Of a DNA stretch of 26,820 nucleotides, positions 1-7,176 are shown piece after piece. Source of the DNA: JAJPXC01 sp964510535. Lineage in GTDB: Bacteria > Bacteroidota > Bacteroidia > Bacteroidales > Muribaculaceae. The notes below the pieces were generated by a model. The model did not search any database. It was not told where the DNA came from and saw only the letters and a list, made by a program, of their open reading frames with translations. Numbering within the stretch: the stretch's first letter is position 1; each line of letters begins with the position of its first letter. The stretch covers positions 1 through 26,820 of the forward strand of contig CAZECG010000025.1 in assembly GCA_964510535.1 (NCBI GenBank). The letters are read 5' to 3'. The translations under genes and the position numbers were made by a program.

Positions 1-72
1 CATAATCCCCTTAAGGGGTACGAAATCATACCCGAAGACATCTACCGTTGCTTCATTCTCGACTATTTCTAA
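1..72 (+). other. Possible 3' end of an unidentified gene (partial)
   Basis: Frame 1 is open from the window edge to a TAA at 70-72, giving 23 residues that end in RCFILDYF. Codon choice (many NNC codons: gac, atc, tac, ctc) looks like the rest of the window, but the stretch is too short to identify. The opposite strand is also open here and has a good promoter pointing into it from 185-214, so this could equally be part of a leftward gene. I assign no function. Confidence 0.2.
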
Positions 73-125
73 AGAGGTTGCGAAGTTCTTAGCAGCCAAG
101 AATCAAGCGCAGTAAACGCTTTCAT
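69..125 (-). CDS. Possible 18-codon leader ORF, leftward
   Basis: On the minus strand an ATG at 125-123 opens 18 codons (MKAFTALDSWLLRTSQPL) closed by TAG at 71-69. A GGGAGG purine box (plus-strand cctccc, 136-141) lies 10 nt upstream of the ATG, and a Bacteroidetes-type promoter lies further upstream (185-214). A second minus-strand frame starting at a TTG at 99-97 (AAKNFATSLEIVENEATV...) overlaps it and is open to the window edge; it could be the structural gene, or the two frames could be one gene broken by an indel near 101-106. No homology is recognised. The call rests only on promoter, purine box and frame. Confidence 0.22.
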   Translation of the reverse strand: MKAFTALDSWLLRTSQPL

Positions 126-184
126 TATGTAATGACCTCCCTCGCTCCTGCTCCATTGTGGAGTCTCACGGCGTAAGGTCACTG

Positions 185-214
185 CAAAATTAGCGAAATT
201 TTGGCACAAGCCAA
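185..214 (-). promoter_or_regulatory. Leftward Bacteroidetes-type promoter
   Basis: Read on the minus strand, TTG (plus-strand caa, 212-214) is followed after 19 nt by TAATTTTG (plus-strand caaaatta, 185-192). This matches the TTG-N19-21-TAnnTTTG consensus of the primary sigma factor of Bacteroidetes. It would start a transcript near 178 running off the left edge of the window. Confidence 0.5.
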
Positions 215-217
215 AAT
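198..217. repeat. Perfect 8-bp inverted repeat with 4-nt loop
   Basis: ATTTTGGC (198-205) and GCCAAAAT (210-217) are exact inverted copies around the loop ACAA. The repeat overlaps the -33 side of the leftward promoter and lies just upstream of the transposase remnant and its TAAATTTG box (246-253). It could be an operator for divergent transcription or an end of the mobile element; the sequence alone does not decide. Confidence 0.4.
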
Positions 218-257
218 CACGGTGCATAAATTTTGGGAAAAGTGTTAAATTTGTGGT

Positions 258-697
258 ATGAAAACCAGTGAAGCATTTTGGAAGTTTTTACCCGAAGGCC
301 TGGATGAGCTATTCGAGATGGTAAGGTTTGAAAAAAAACGGATCAGTCGTAAGCATATGGCTTGACGAGAAGAAAAAACTGTCTGACGAGGATTTCCGCA
401 ATCCGAACATAGTGGCAAGGGGCTATACGGATTACATTACAATTCAGGACTATCCGATGCGTGAACGACCTGTATATCTTCATATGCGCAAGAACAAATG
501 GTGGGACAAGGGAACCAACGAAATATTCAGTTATAACCTTGAGCTTCCAAACGAGGAAGGCACACGACTCAGCACCGAGTTCGCGGCTTTTTTAAAAGAC
601 GAAGGTGGAGACGACCGCGCTGTCGATTAAGCATGTAGCGCAGATGTACTGCGTGAACGGCAAGTATTTTGCTGATTTATACCGCAATAAGTTTTGA
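258..697 (+). pseudogene. ISAon1-type transposase remnant (frameshifted orfA, truncated orfB)
   Basis: An ATG at 258 opens a frame reading FLPEGLDELFEMVRFEK, the usual start of the N-terminal ORF of ISAon1-type transposases. It runs into a stop soon after an A8 tract at 331-338. The continuation is in the next frame, from about 328 to 630, with the family-like stretch GYTDYITIQDYPMRERPVYL. Removing one A from the tract would rejoin the two parts, so the gene is probably broken by a homopolymer insertion. The second ORF starts in yet another frame, overlapping the end of the first (around 611-630), and reads SIKHVAQMYCVNGKYFADLY before a TGA at 695-697. The rest of the catalytic ORF is missing, so the element cannot encode an active transposase. 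A TAAATTTG box (246-253) lies just before the ATG but has no good -33 partner. Family recognised from memory of the protein pattern. Confidence 0.6.
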
Positions 698-720
698 CCA
701 ATAAGCCGGCGGTTTCAGAC

Positions 721-760
721 AAAAAAGCGTCCCGCTACCGATGTGATAGCGGGACGCTTT
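721..760 (-). terminator. Intrinsic terminator of the tRNA-Asn transcript
   Basis: A perfect 14-bp stem, AAAGCGTCCCGCTA (724-737) with its reverse complement (747-760), closes a 9-nt loop. On the minus strand it is followed by a run of six T (plus-strand a721-726, partly inside the stem). It lies immediately downstream of the two leftward tRNA genes and is the natural end of their transcript; it also blocks leftward reading into the transposase remnant. Confidence 0.85.
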
Positions 761-766
761 GACGAG

Positions 767-840
767 CGCTTCAGGATGGGCTTGAACCAACGACCCCCTG
801 ATTAACAGTCAGGTGCTCTAACCAACTGAGCTACTGAAGC
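767..840 (-). tRNA. tRNA-Asn (anticodon GTT), distal copy
   Basis: The minus strand folds as a 74-nt cloverleaf: acceptor GCTTCAG/CTGAAGC, D stem GCTC/GAGC, anticodon stem CCTGA/TCAGG with loop CTGTTAA (anticodon GTT, asparagine), variable loop GGGTC, T loop TTCAAGC, discriminator G. The CCA end is not encoded. The T stem GTTGG/CCATC has a T-T mismatch at its second pair. It is the downstream member of a two-gene transcript. Confidence 0.93.
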
Positions 841-849
841 TTTGACAAG

Positions 850-923
850 CGCTTCAAGATGGACTTGAACCAACGACCCTCTGATTAACAGTCAGATGCT
901 CTAACCGACTGAGCTATTGAAGC
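850..923 (-). tRNA. tRNA-Asn (anticodon GTT), promoter-proximal copy
   Basis: A 74-nt cloverleaf on the minus strand: acceptor GCTTCAA/TTGAAGC, D stem GCTC/GAGC, anticodon stem TCTGA/TCAGA with loop CTGTTAA (anticodon GTT), T loop TTCAAGT, discriminator G, no encoded CCA. It shares the T-T mismatch in the T stem with the neighbouring copy, from which it is separated by 9 nt, and both are read from the promoter at 958-988. Confidence 0.93.
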
Positions 924-957
924 GTGTTACACATACCCCCTCCGGGGAATTGCGAGG

Positions 958-988
958 CAAAATTACATCCATTTTCTGAGATACGCAA
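958..988 (-). promoter_or_regulatory. Promoter of the tRNA-Asn pair
   Basis: On the minus strand TTG (plus-strand caa, 986-988) and TAATTTTG (plus-strand caaaatta, 958-965) are 20 nt apart, the Bacteroidetes housekeeping consensus. Transcription would start near 951, about 27 nt before the first tRNA. The rest of the gap up to 1120 is AT-rich; I see no clear promoter there for the rightward protease gene. Confidence 0.7.
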
Positions 989-1120
989 CATTTTTCTCAA
1001 AAATCTTTATTTCCAAACAGTTTTTTGAGCCAAAGAAACTCATCGGTGTTATAAATAATGTAACATTCTCGAAAAATTATCAGATTATCTCTAACTTAGC
1101 GCAATATTTCAACCACGGAC

Positions 1121-2776
1121 ATGAAAAAATTAGGTCTTTTCGCCCTCGCCTGCCTCGCGGGAGCTTTCATAATCGGCGGCGCGACTCGCAGCAACAAGGC
1201 TGAGGTTTCGCGCAACCTCGACATATTCAACTCTTTATACAAAGTTCTGCAGACCACCTACGTTGACACTATCGACGCAGAAAAAAGCATCGCGACAGCA
1301 ATCGGCGCGATGCTGAGCGAGCTGGACCCCTACACCGAGTATATACCCGAAAAAGACCAAGAGACTTTCATGACAATATCGACCGGCGAATACGGGGGCA
1401 TAGGCAGCTTCATCATGGAGCGTAACGGAAACGTATATGTTTCTGAGCCTCAAGAAGGTTCCCCGGCTATGAAAGCCGGGCTGCGGCCGGGCGACCTGTT
1501 TGTCAAAATCGACGGTGACACCGTGCTTGGATGGAAAAGCGACAAAGTAAGCACCAAACTCAAAGGGCAGGCCGGCACGAAAGTAAAAGTGACCGTCAAA
1601 CGGCCATACGTCGCCGACTCTATTATCGACATCGAAATCACTCGCGCCAAAATAAAGGTACACCCAGTCCCATATTACGGCGTGACGCGCGACAACATCG
1701 GCTACATTTTTCTATCCACATTCAACGAGAAGTCGGCCGACGAGGTGCGCAACGCACTCGTTGAATTGAAAAAAGACCCGCGGGTGAAATCAATAATCCT
1801 TGACCTGCGCAACAATGGTGGCGGCATACTCGAAGGCGCCGTTAAAGTAGCGGGGCTGTTTGTCCCGAAAGGCACCGAAATTGTGCGCACACGCGGCAAA
1901 GGGCTTTTAAACGAGAAAATCTACAAAACCACATCCAATCCCGTCGACACTGAGATGCCTTTGGCCATTCTCATCAACGCAGGCTCGGCTTCGTCAGCCG
2001 AGATTGTCGCGGGAGCGTTGCAAGACATCGACCGCGCCGTGATTGTGGGGAACACTTCATTTGGAAAAGGCCTCGTGCAGTCGTCACGCCCACTCCCCTA
2101 CAACGGATTGCTGAAAGTAACTGTGGCGAAATACTACATCCCCAGCGGACGACTCATACAAGCCATCGACTACTCCAACCGCAAGCCCGACGGTTCGGTG
2201 GCGCGAATACCCGACTCGCTCACGCGCGAGTTCAAGACCCTGCACGGTCGCACGGTGCGCGATGGTGGAGGAATCACCCCCGACATAAAGGTGGAATACC
2301 CCGACGCGACACGCATCACATACAATATCGTCCGCGACAACTGGGCGTTCGACTACGCTACACGCTATGCGGCCACTCACGACTCCATCCCCACCCCCGA
2401 CAAATTTGTAGTGACCGACGAAATCTACGACGATTTCAAACGGTTCATCGACCCTGAAAAATTCAGCTACGACAAAGTCTGCGAGACAATGCTCGCCGAC
2501 CTTGAGAAGACAGCGACGACCGAAGGCTACATGAACGACACCGCCCGCGCGCAATTTGAGATATTGCGGGGGCTGCTCAAACACGACCTCGACAAAGACC
2601 TCAACACAAACCGCAAGGAAATCAGCGATTTCATCGCAAGCGAGATTGTCGGACGCTACTACAACCAGCGCGGACAAATAATCGAGAGCCTCCGAGGCGA
2701 CATAGCCGTCGACAGCGCGGCAATAGCACTGAACGACCGCACGCGCTACCGCAAGATTCTCAACACCAAGAAATAA
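1121..2776 (+). CDS. S41-family carboxyl-terminal processing peptidase (CtpA-like)
   Basis: A PDZ-containing serine protease that would cleave exported proteins from their C-terminal side in the periplasm. The 551-residue product begins with a hydrophobic segment (residues about 4-20) acting as signal peptide or membrane anchor. A CTP N-terminal region with SELDPYTEYI precedes a PDZ domain (about 88-170, with GSPAMKAGLRPGD), then the S41 protease fold (about 190-375). The catalytic Ser/Lys dyad is visible: Ser291 in GSASSAEIVAGALQD and Lys316 in SFGKGLVQ, 25 residues apart as in known CTPs. About 175 residues follow the core, as in long bacterial family members. mfd starts 13 nt downstream, so they are probably co-transcribed. 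The family is clear; substrates are unknown. The upstream TTG-TAnnTTTG pattern is absent, so its promoter is not identified. Confidence 0.93.
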   Translation: MKKLGLFALACLAGAFIIGGATRSNKAEVSRNLDIFNSLYKVLQTTYVDTIDAEKSIATAIGAMLSELDPYTEYIPEKDQETFMTISTGEYGGIGSFIMERNGNVYVSEPQEGSPAMKAGLRPGDLFVKIDGDTVLGWKSDKVSTKLKGQAGTKVKVTVKRPYVADSIIDIEITRAKIKVHPVPYYGVTRDNIGYIFLSTFNEKSADEVRNALVELKKDPRVKSIILDLRNNGGGILEGAVKVAGLFVPKGTEIVRTRGKGLLNEKIYKTTSNPVDTEMPLAILINAGSASSAEIVAGALQDIDRAVIVGNTSFGKGLVQSSRPLPYNGLLKVTVAKYYIPSGRLIQAIDYSNRKPDGSVARIPDSLTREFKTLHGRTVRDGGGITPDIKVEYPDATRITYNIVRDNWAFDYATRYAATHDSIPTPDKFVVTDEIYDDFKRFIDPEKFSYDKVCETMLADLEKTATTEGYMNDTARAQFEILRGLLKHDLDKDLNTNRKEISDFIASEIVGRYYNQRGQIIESLRGDIAVDSAAIALNDRTRYRKILNTKK

Positions 2777-2789
2777 CCGCACGACTCCA

Positions 2790-5700
2790 ATGGATTTACA
2801 AGGTCTCCGAAAACTTTTTCTCTCTAAGGCGCGGGAAGAAGCTGTTGCCGCTGCGTTCAAAAGCCGCAGCTCAAAGCCCGCCGAATTTTACGGTCTGGCG
2901 GGGTCGTCAGCCGCGATGATGCTCTCATCGCTCGCAGCGGGAAAAAACCGACCGCTGCTCGTTATCGGCGACTCGCTCGACGACGCCGGCTACCTATACC
3001 ACGACCTGTCGAGAATACTCGGCGAGGAGAGCGTGGCGATATTCCCCTCCGGATACAAACGCGACATAAAATACGGTCAAGTCGACCCGCCGAACCAGAT
3101 TCTCAGAGTCGAGGCGCTAAACCGCTGGAGCGACAGCGGCTCTCTCAGCGTACTCATCACATATCCCGAAGCGTTGGCCGAGAGAGTCGCATCACGCGAG
3201 ACCCTCGACCACCACACTCTGCGTCTGCAAGTCGGAGAGGCCGCAGGGCTTACCAACGCCGAGAAATGGCTGAAAGACAACGGATTCGCCGAGGTTGATT
3301 ACGTCTACGAGCCGGGCACTTTCGCAATCCGAGGCTCAATCCTCGACATATTCGGCTACTCTCACGAGCTACCGTTCCGAATCGACTTTTTCGGCGACGA
3401 CATCGACTCTATACGCACATTCAACATCGAGACCCAACTCTCTCAGGAGCGTCTCGACAAAGTCGCCATAACATCCAACGTCGCGTCACAAAGCCGCGGA
3501 GAGTCGCTGCTCAGTTTCATCGACCCTAAAACGCGCATCGCGCTCCGCGACGAGCGTTACACCATCGACCGCATAAAAGCAATCGCCTCCGAATCCATGT
3601 CGACAAGCGCGGTCATAGCCGCCGAGGGCGACGCGTCGGCGATGTCCCAAGTGATTGACCCCGATGAGTTCGCGGCTGCGTTGCCTCGTTTCAAACGGTT
3701 CATATTCAGATCCGGGACATCACCCGACGGCGACGCCGCTTCAACTTGCGCCATCGACTTTCAATGCTCTCCGCAAGGCATTTTCCACAAAAATTTCGAC
3801 CTCATCAGCGACTCTCTGAAACGCCTCCTCGCCGATGGATATAAACTGTTCATACTAAGCGACAGCGACCATCAGATTGAGCGGCTGCGCACTATCTTCG
3901 CCGACCGCGACGACAACATCCCGTTTACTCCCGTCATTGGCACTCTCCATGAAGGTTTCGTCGACCACCTAACCCACACCGCCGTCTTCACCGACCACCA
4001 AATCTTTGACCGCTTCCACAAATACAACCTCAAGAGCGACCGGGCGCGCTCAGGCAAACTCGCCCTATCGCTAAAAGAATTGGCATCGATAGAGCCTGGC
4101 GACTACATCGTTCACGTCGACCACGGCGTCGGCAAATTCGCCGGACTGCTGCGCACCAACGTCAACGGGCGCACACAGGAGATGATAAAGCTCACATACC
4201 AGAACGACGACATTATATTCGTCTCCATCCACGCCCTCCACAAACTCGCGAAATACCGGGGAAAAGAAGGTGTGCCCCCAAAAATCAACAAACTCGGTTC
4301 AGGCGCATGGAACAAAGTCAAGGAGCGCACAAAGAGCAAACTGAAAGATATCGCCCGCGACCTAATCAAACTCTATGCCGCGCGCAAAGATGAAAAAGGC
4401 CACAGCTTCGCCCCCGACTCATACCTCCAGCACGAGCTTGAAGCATCGTTCATCTACGAGGACACCCCCGACCAGCTAACCGCCACACAAGCCGTGAAAG
4501 CCGACATGGAAAGCCCGCGCCCGATGGACAGGCTCATTTGCGGAGATGTCGGATTCGGCAAGACAGAGATTGCCATCCGAGCCGCGTTCAAGGCAGCGGC
4601 CGACGGCAAGCAGACCGCGGTGCTCGTCCCCACCACAGTGTTGGCCTACCAGCACTTCAACACGTTCAAGGAACGGCTCAAAGACTTCCCCGTGAGAGTC
4701 GATTATCTGTCAAGAGCGCGCACGCCAAAGCAAGTAAAGCAGATAATCGCCGACCTTGCCGACGGAAAAATCGACATACTCATCGGCACACACAAAATCA
4801 TTGGCAAAGAGGTGAAATTCAAAGACCTCGGCCTGTTGATTGTCGACGAGGAGCAAAAGTTTGGCGTGGCAGTCAAAGAGAAGCTGAAACAGATGAAAGT
4901 CAACGTCGACACCCTCACCATGAGCGCCACACCGATACCGCGCACACTGCAATTCTCTCTGATGGGAGCGCGTGACCTCTCAGCGATAACCACACCGCCA
5001 GCCAACCGCTATCCAATCATCACCTCGGTCAACTCTCTTAGCGACGACATTGTCACTGAAGCCATAAACTTCGAGATGTCGCGCAACGGACAGGTATTCA
5101 TGATAAACCACCGCATCGAAGGGCTCTATGAGATGGAGGCGATGGTGAAACGTCTCGTCCCCGACGCGCGCACCATAGTCGCTCACGGACAGATGCCGCC
5201 CGAAAAGCTCGAAAAAGCCATCATCGACTTCGCCAACCACGACTACGACATCCTACTCGCGACAACCATCATTGAGAGCGGTATCGATATGCCAAACGTC
5301 AACACCATCATGGTCAACAATGCCCAGAACTTCGGACTGAGCGAATTGCACCAGCTCCGCGGCCGTGTGGGACGCAGCTCGCGCAAAGCGTTCTGCTATC
5401 TGCTCGTGCCGCCACACATCCCCCTCTCACCGGTCTCGCGTCGCAGGCTGCAAGCGATTGAGAGCTTCTCAGACCTCGGAAGCGGCATACACATCGCCAT
5501 GCAGGATCTCGACATACGAGGCGCCGGGAACCTCCTCGGTGCCGAACAGAGCGGATTCATAGCCGACCTCGGCTACGAGACATATCAGAAAATCCTCAAA
5601 GAAGCCGTCACCGAACTGCGCAACGAGGAGTTCAGCGACACTCTCACAGCCGACGACACGCCCAATGGTGAAAAAGAATATGTGGCTGATTGCGTCATAG

Positions 5701-6146
5701 AGAGCGACATGGAGCTGCTCCTACCCGCTCTCTACGTCCCGCAGGAGAGCGAGCGCATTTCCCTCTATCAGGAACTCGACAGCATCGAGCGAGAGACCGA
5801 CTTGCAGGCATTCCGCTCCCATCTCGAAGACCGATTTGGGAAAATACCACCCGAGACAGCCGAACTGTTACGCATCCCGCGGCTGCGCAGACTTGCACGA
5901 CAGCTCGGAATCGAAAAAGTGGTGCTGAAACAAGAGATAATGTACATCTACTTCGTCGACGACACAAACCGCGCATACTACCAGTCACCGATGTTCGGAA
6001 AAATCCTCAACTACCTGCAGATGAACCCTCGCCGATGCAAAATCAGAGAGAAAAACTCGCGCCGCAGCATAGCCATCTCAGCCGTCCCCAACGTAGAAAC
6101 AGCCGTCGACATACTCGCCACAATCCACTCCCTCCCCACCGTCTGA
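2790..6146 (+). CDS. mfd: Transcription-repair coupling factor Mfd
   Basis: An ATP-driven DNA translocase that pushes stalled RNA polymerase off damaged DNA and recruits UvrA. Its 1118 residues compare with about 1150 in E. coli. Visible in order: a UvrB-like N-terminal module (about 1-330); the CarD-like RNA-polymerase interaction domain around 430-505 (GDYIVHVDHGVGKFAGL); the RecG-type translocase with Walker A GDVGFGKT at 585-592, Walker B DEEQ at 686-689, the SATPIPRTL motif III, and motifs V/VI in ESGIDMPNVNT and QLRGRVGRS; then the C-terminal TRCF domain that masks UvrA binding (about 960-1110). All helicase motifs look intact. It starts 13 nt after the protease stop codon. A C9 tract follows the stop, with a weak CTTCGC/GCGAAG hairpin (6149-6170) and no T tract, so no convincing terminator is seen. 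Confidence 0.97.
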   Translation: MDLQGLRKLFLSKAREEAVAAAFKSRSSKPAEFYGLAGSSAAMMLSSLAAGKNRPLLVIGDSLDDAGYLYHDLSRILGEESVAIFPSGYKRDIKYGQVDPPNQILRVEALNRWSDSGSLSVLITYPEALAERVASRETLDHHTLRLQVGEAAGLTNAEKWLKDNGFAEVDYVYEPGTFAIRGSILDIFGYSHELPFRIDFFGDDIDSIRTFNIETQLSQERLDKVAITSNVASQSRGESLLSFIDPKTRIALRDERYTIDRIKAIASESMSTSAVIAAEGDASAMSQVIDPDEFAAALPRFKRFIFRSGTSPDGDAASTCAIDFQCSPQGIFHKNFDLISDSLKRLLADGYKLFILSDSDHQIERLRTIFADRDDNIPFTPVIGTLHEGFVDHLTHTAVFTDHQIFDRFHKYNLKSDRARSGKLALSLKELASIEPGDYIVHVDHGVGKFAGLLRTNVNGRTQEMIKLTYQNDDIIFVSIHALHKLAKYRGKEGVPPKINKLGSGAWNKVKERTKSKLKDIARDLIKLYAARKDEKGHSFAPDSYLQHELEASFIYEDTPDQLTATQAVKADMESPRPMDRLICGDVGFGKTEIAIRAAFKAAADGKQTAVLVPTTVLAYQHFNTFKERLKDFPVRVDYLSRARTPKQVKQIIADLADGKIDILIGTHKIIGKEVKFKDLGLLIVDEEQKFGVAVKEKLKQMKVNVDTLTMSATPIPRTLQFSLMGARDLSAITTPPANRYPIITSVNSLSDDIVTEAINFEMSRNGQVFMINHRIEGLYEMEAMVKRLVPDARTIVAHGQMPPEKLEKAIIDFANHDYDILLATTIIESGIDMPNVNTIMVNNAQNFGLSELHQLRGRVGRSSRKAFCYLLVPPHIPLSPVSRRRLQAIESFSDLGSGIHIAMQDLDIRGAGNLLGAEQSGFIADLGYETYQKILKEAVTELRNEEFSDTLTADDTPNGEKEYVADCVIESDMELLLPALYVPQESERISLYQELDSIERETDLQAFRSHLEDRFGKIPPETAELLRIPRLRRLARQLGIEKVVLKQEIMYIYFVDDTNRAYYQSPMFGKILNYLQMNPRRCKIREKNSRRSIAISAVPNVETAVDILATIHSLPTV

Positions 6147-6287
6147 CCCTTCGCCCCCCCCCTTGCGAAGCGATAACTCTGTGATTAACTTACATCACGA
6201 AGCGGGGGAGGGGATAGGAGCGTGCGATTAGACGCTCTGAAAGTCTGCCACCTGGCTTTCCCCAGAAAGATGGCGGTGTTTGGAGAT

Positions 6288-6318
6288 TTGGTTTGTTATA
6301 AGAAAAGAATTACCTTTG
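6288..6318 (+). promoter_or_regulatory. Promoter of the sirtuin gene
   Basis: TTG at 6288-6290, 20 nt spacer, TACCTTTG at 6311-6318: a full match to the Bacteroidetes consensus. The start of transcription would be near 6325, some 30-40 nt before the start codon. This separates the sirtuin gene from mfd as an independent unit. Confidence 0.7.
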
Positions 6319-6355
6319 AAATCGATGTGTTTTTTGAACCCGACAAACTAAATAT

Positions 6356-7054
6356 ATGTGTATCATGAAAAAGAAACTTGTCATATCGACCGGAGCCGGG
6401 ATGAGCGCGGAGAGCGGCATCTCCACCTTCCGCGACGCCGGAGGACTTTGGGAGAAATATCCGGTGATGGAGGTGTGCAGCGCGGACGGCTTCAGCCGCA
6501 ACCCCGCTTTAGTGCATGAGTTTTACAACGCCCGCCGCCGCGATATGTTGACGGTGCGACCCAACGCCGGACATCTCGGGCTGGTCGACCTTGAAAAAGA
6601 TTATGATGTGCGTATCATCACTCAAAACGTCGACAACCTGCATGAGCAGGCCGGCTCGTCAAACGTGCTGCACCTCCACGGCGAACTGATGAAAATCAGG
6701 TCGGTCACACACCCCGAACGCGTCTACACGCTGTCGCCCGATAACATCGAAACCACTCCCGACAGCCGTGACATCCACGGCGACCCGGTGAGACCACACA
6801 TCGTGTTTTTCCAAGAGGCGGTGCCCAACATGGAACCGGCGGCGCAATTGGCATCAGAGGCCGACATCTTCGTTGTAATCGGGACATCGCTCAACGTCTA
6901 CCCGGCAGCGTCGCTGCTCCACTACGTCAAGCGCAGCGTGCCCATCTACTACATCGACCCCAATCCCGCTCCCGTGCCACCCGAAGTGACGGTGCTCAAG
7001 ATGAACGCGTCGGAAGGTGTGGCGCGGCTGGCCGAGATACTGCGAAAACATTAG
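6356..7054 (+). CDS. SIR2-family NAD-dependent protein deacylase (zinc-less, class III-like)
   Basis: A cytoplasmic sirtuin that would remove acyl groups from lysines using NAD+. From the first ATG it has 232 residues. A second ATG at 6365 (MKKKLVIS) matches the usual start of relatives and may be the true one. Visible motifs: GAGMSAESGI for NAD binding (13-22), TQNVDNLH (89-96), catalytic His108 in LHLHGEL, and GTSLNVYPA near the C-terminus. Tyr57 and Arg60 (FYNAR) fit the Tyr-x-x-Arg signature of class III desuccinylases such as SIRT5 and CobB. The four zinc-binding cysteines of ordinary sirtuins are missing: the only Cys residues are 2 and 41. The usual FGE after RPHIVF reads FQE. Deacylase activity is inferred from the family; the preferred acyl group is inferred from Tyr/Arg only. 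Confidence 0.88.
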   Translation: MCIMKKKLVISTGAGMSAESGISTFRDAGGLWEKYPVMEVCSADGFSRNPALVHEFYNARRRDMLTVRPNAGHLGLVDLEKDYDVRIITQNVDNLHEQAGSSNVLHLHGELMKIRSVTHPERVYTLSPDNIETTPDSRDIHGDPVRPHIVFFQEAVPNMEPAAQLASEADIFVVIGTSLNVYPAASLLHYVKRSVPIYYIDPNPAPVPPEVTVLKMNASEGVARLAEILRKH

Positions 7055-7078
7055 ACCTAACGCTATAGCATATTTTAT

Positions 7079-7109
7079 TTGCTTTTACTCTCTACATCCT
7101 CTATCTTTG
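7079..7109 (+). promoter_or_regulatory. Promoter of glgB
   Basis: TTG at 7079-7081, exactly 20 nt, then TATCTTTG at 7102-7109. The pattern fits the Bacteroidetes housekeeping promoter and would give a leader of about 60 nt before the glgB start codon. Confidence 0.7.
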
Positions 7110-7176
7110 TCTCAGAATGAGGATAATTCATAAACGTTAGCCCTATAAACGCATAACAGCATAACTCCCGAATATA

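Larger units (their letters stand above)
758..923 (-). repeat. Tandem duplication of an 83-bp tRNA-Asn unit
   Basis: Segments 758-840 and 841-923 align without gaps and differ at 7 of 83 positions. The unit covers the tRNA gene and its 9-nt 3' flank. Four of the seven differences form two compensating base-pair changes in the tRNA (end of the acceptor stem, first pair of the anticodon stem), so the copies have diverged under selection for structure. Confidence 0.85.

Noticed and set aside
258..630. Programmed frameshift joining the two halves of the transposase N-terminal ORF
   Set aside because: The frame change needed is +1 at an A8 run, whereas the usual slippery programme in IS elements is -1. 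The downstream ORF is also truncated, so decay is simpler.
2084..2860. Long antisense open frame (258 codons) over the end of the protease gene and start of mfd
   Set aside because: It lies opposite well-supported genes, has a biased composition rich in Val, Ala and Arg, no recognisable motifs, and is the expected shadow of NNC/NNG-rich codons.
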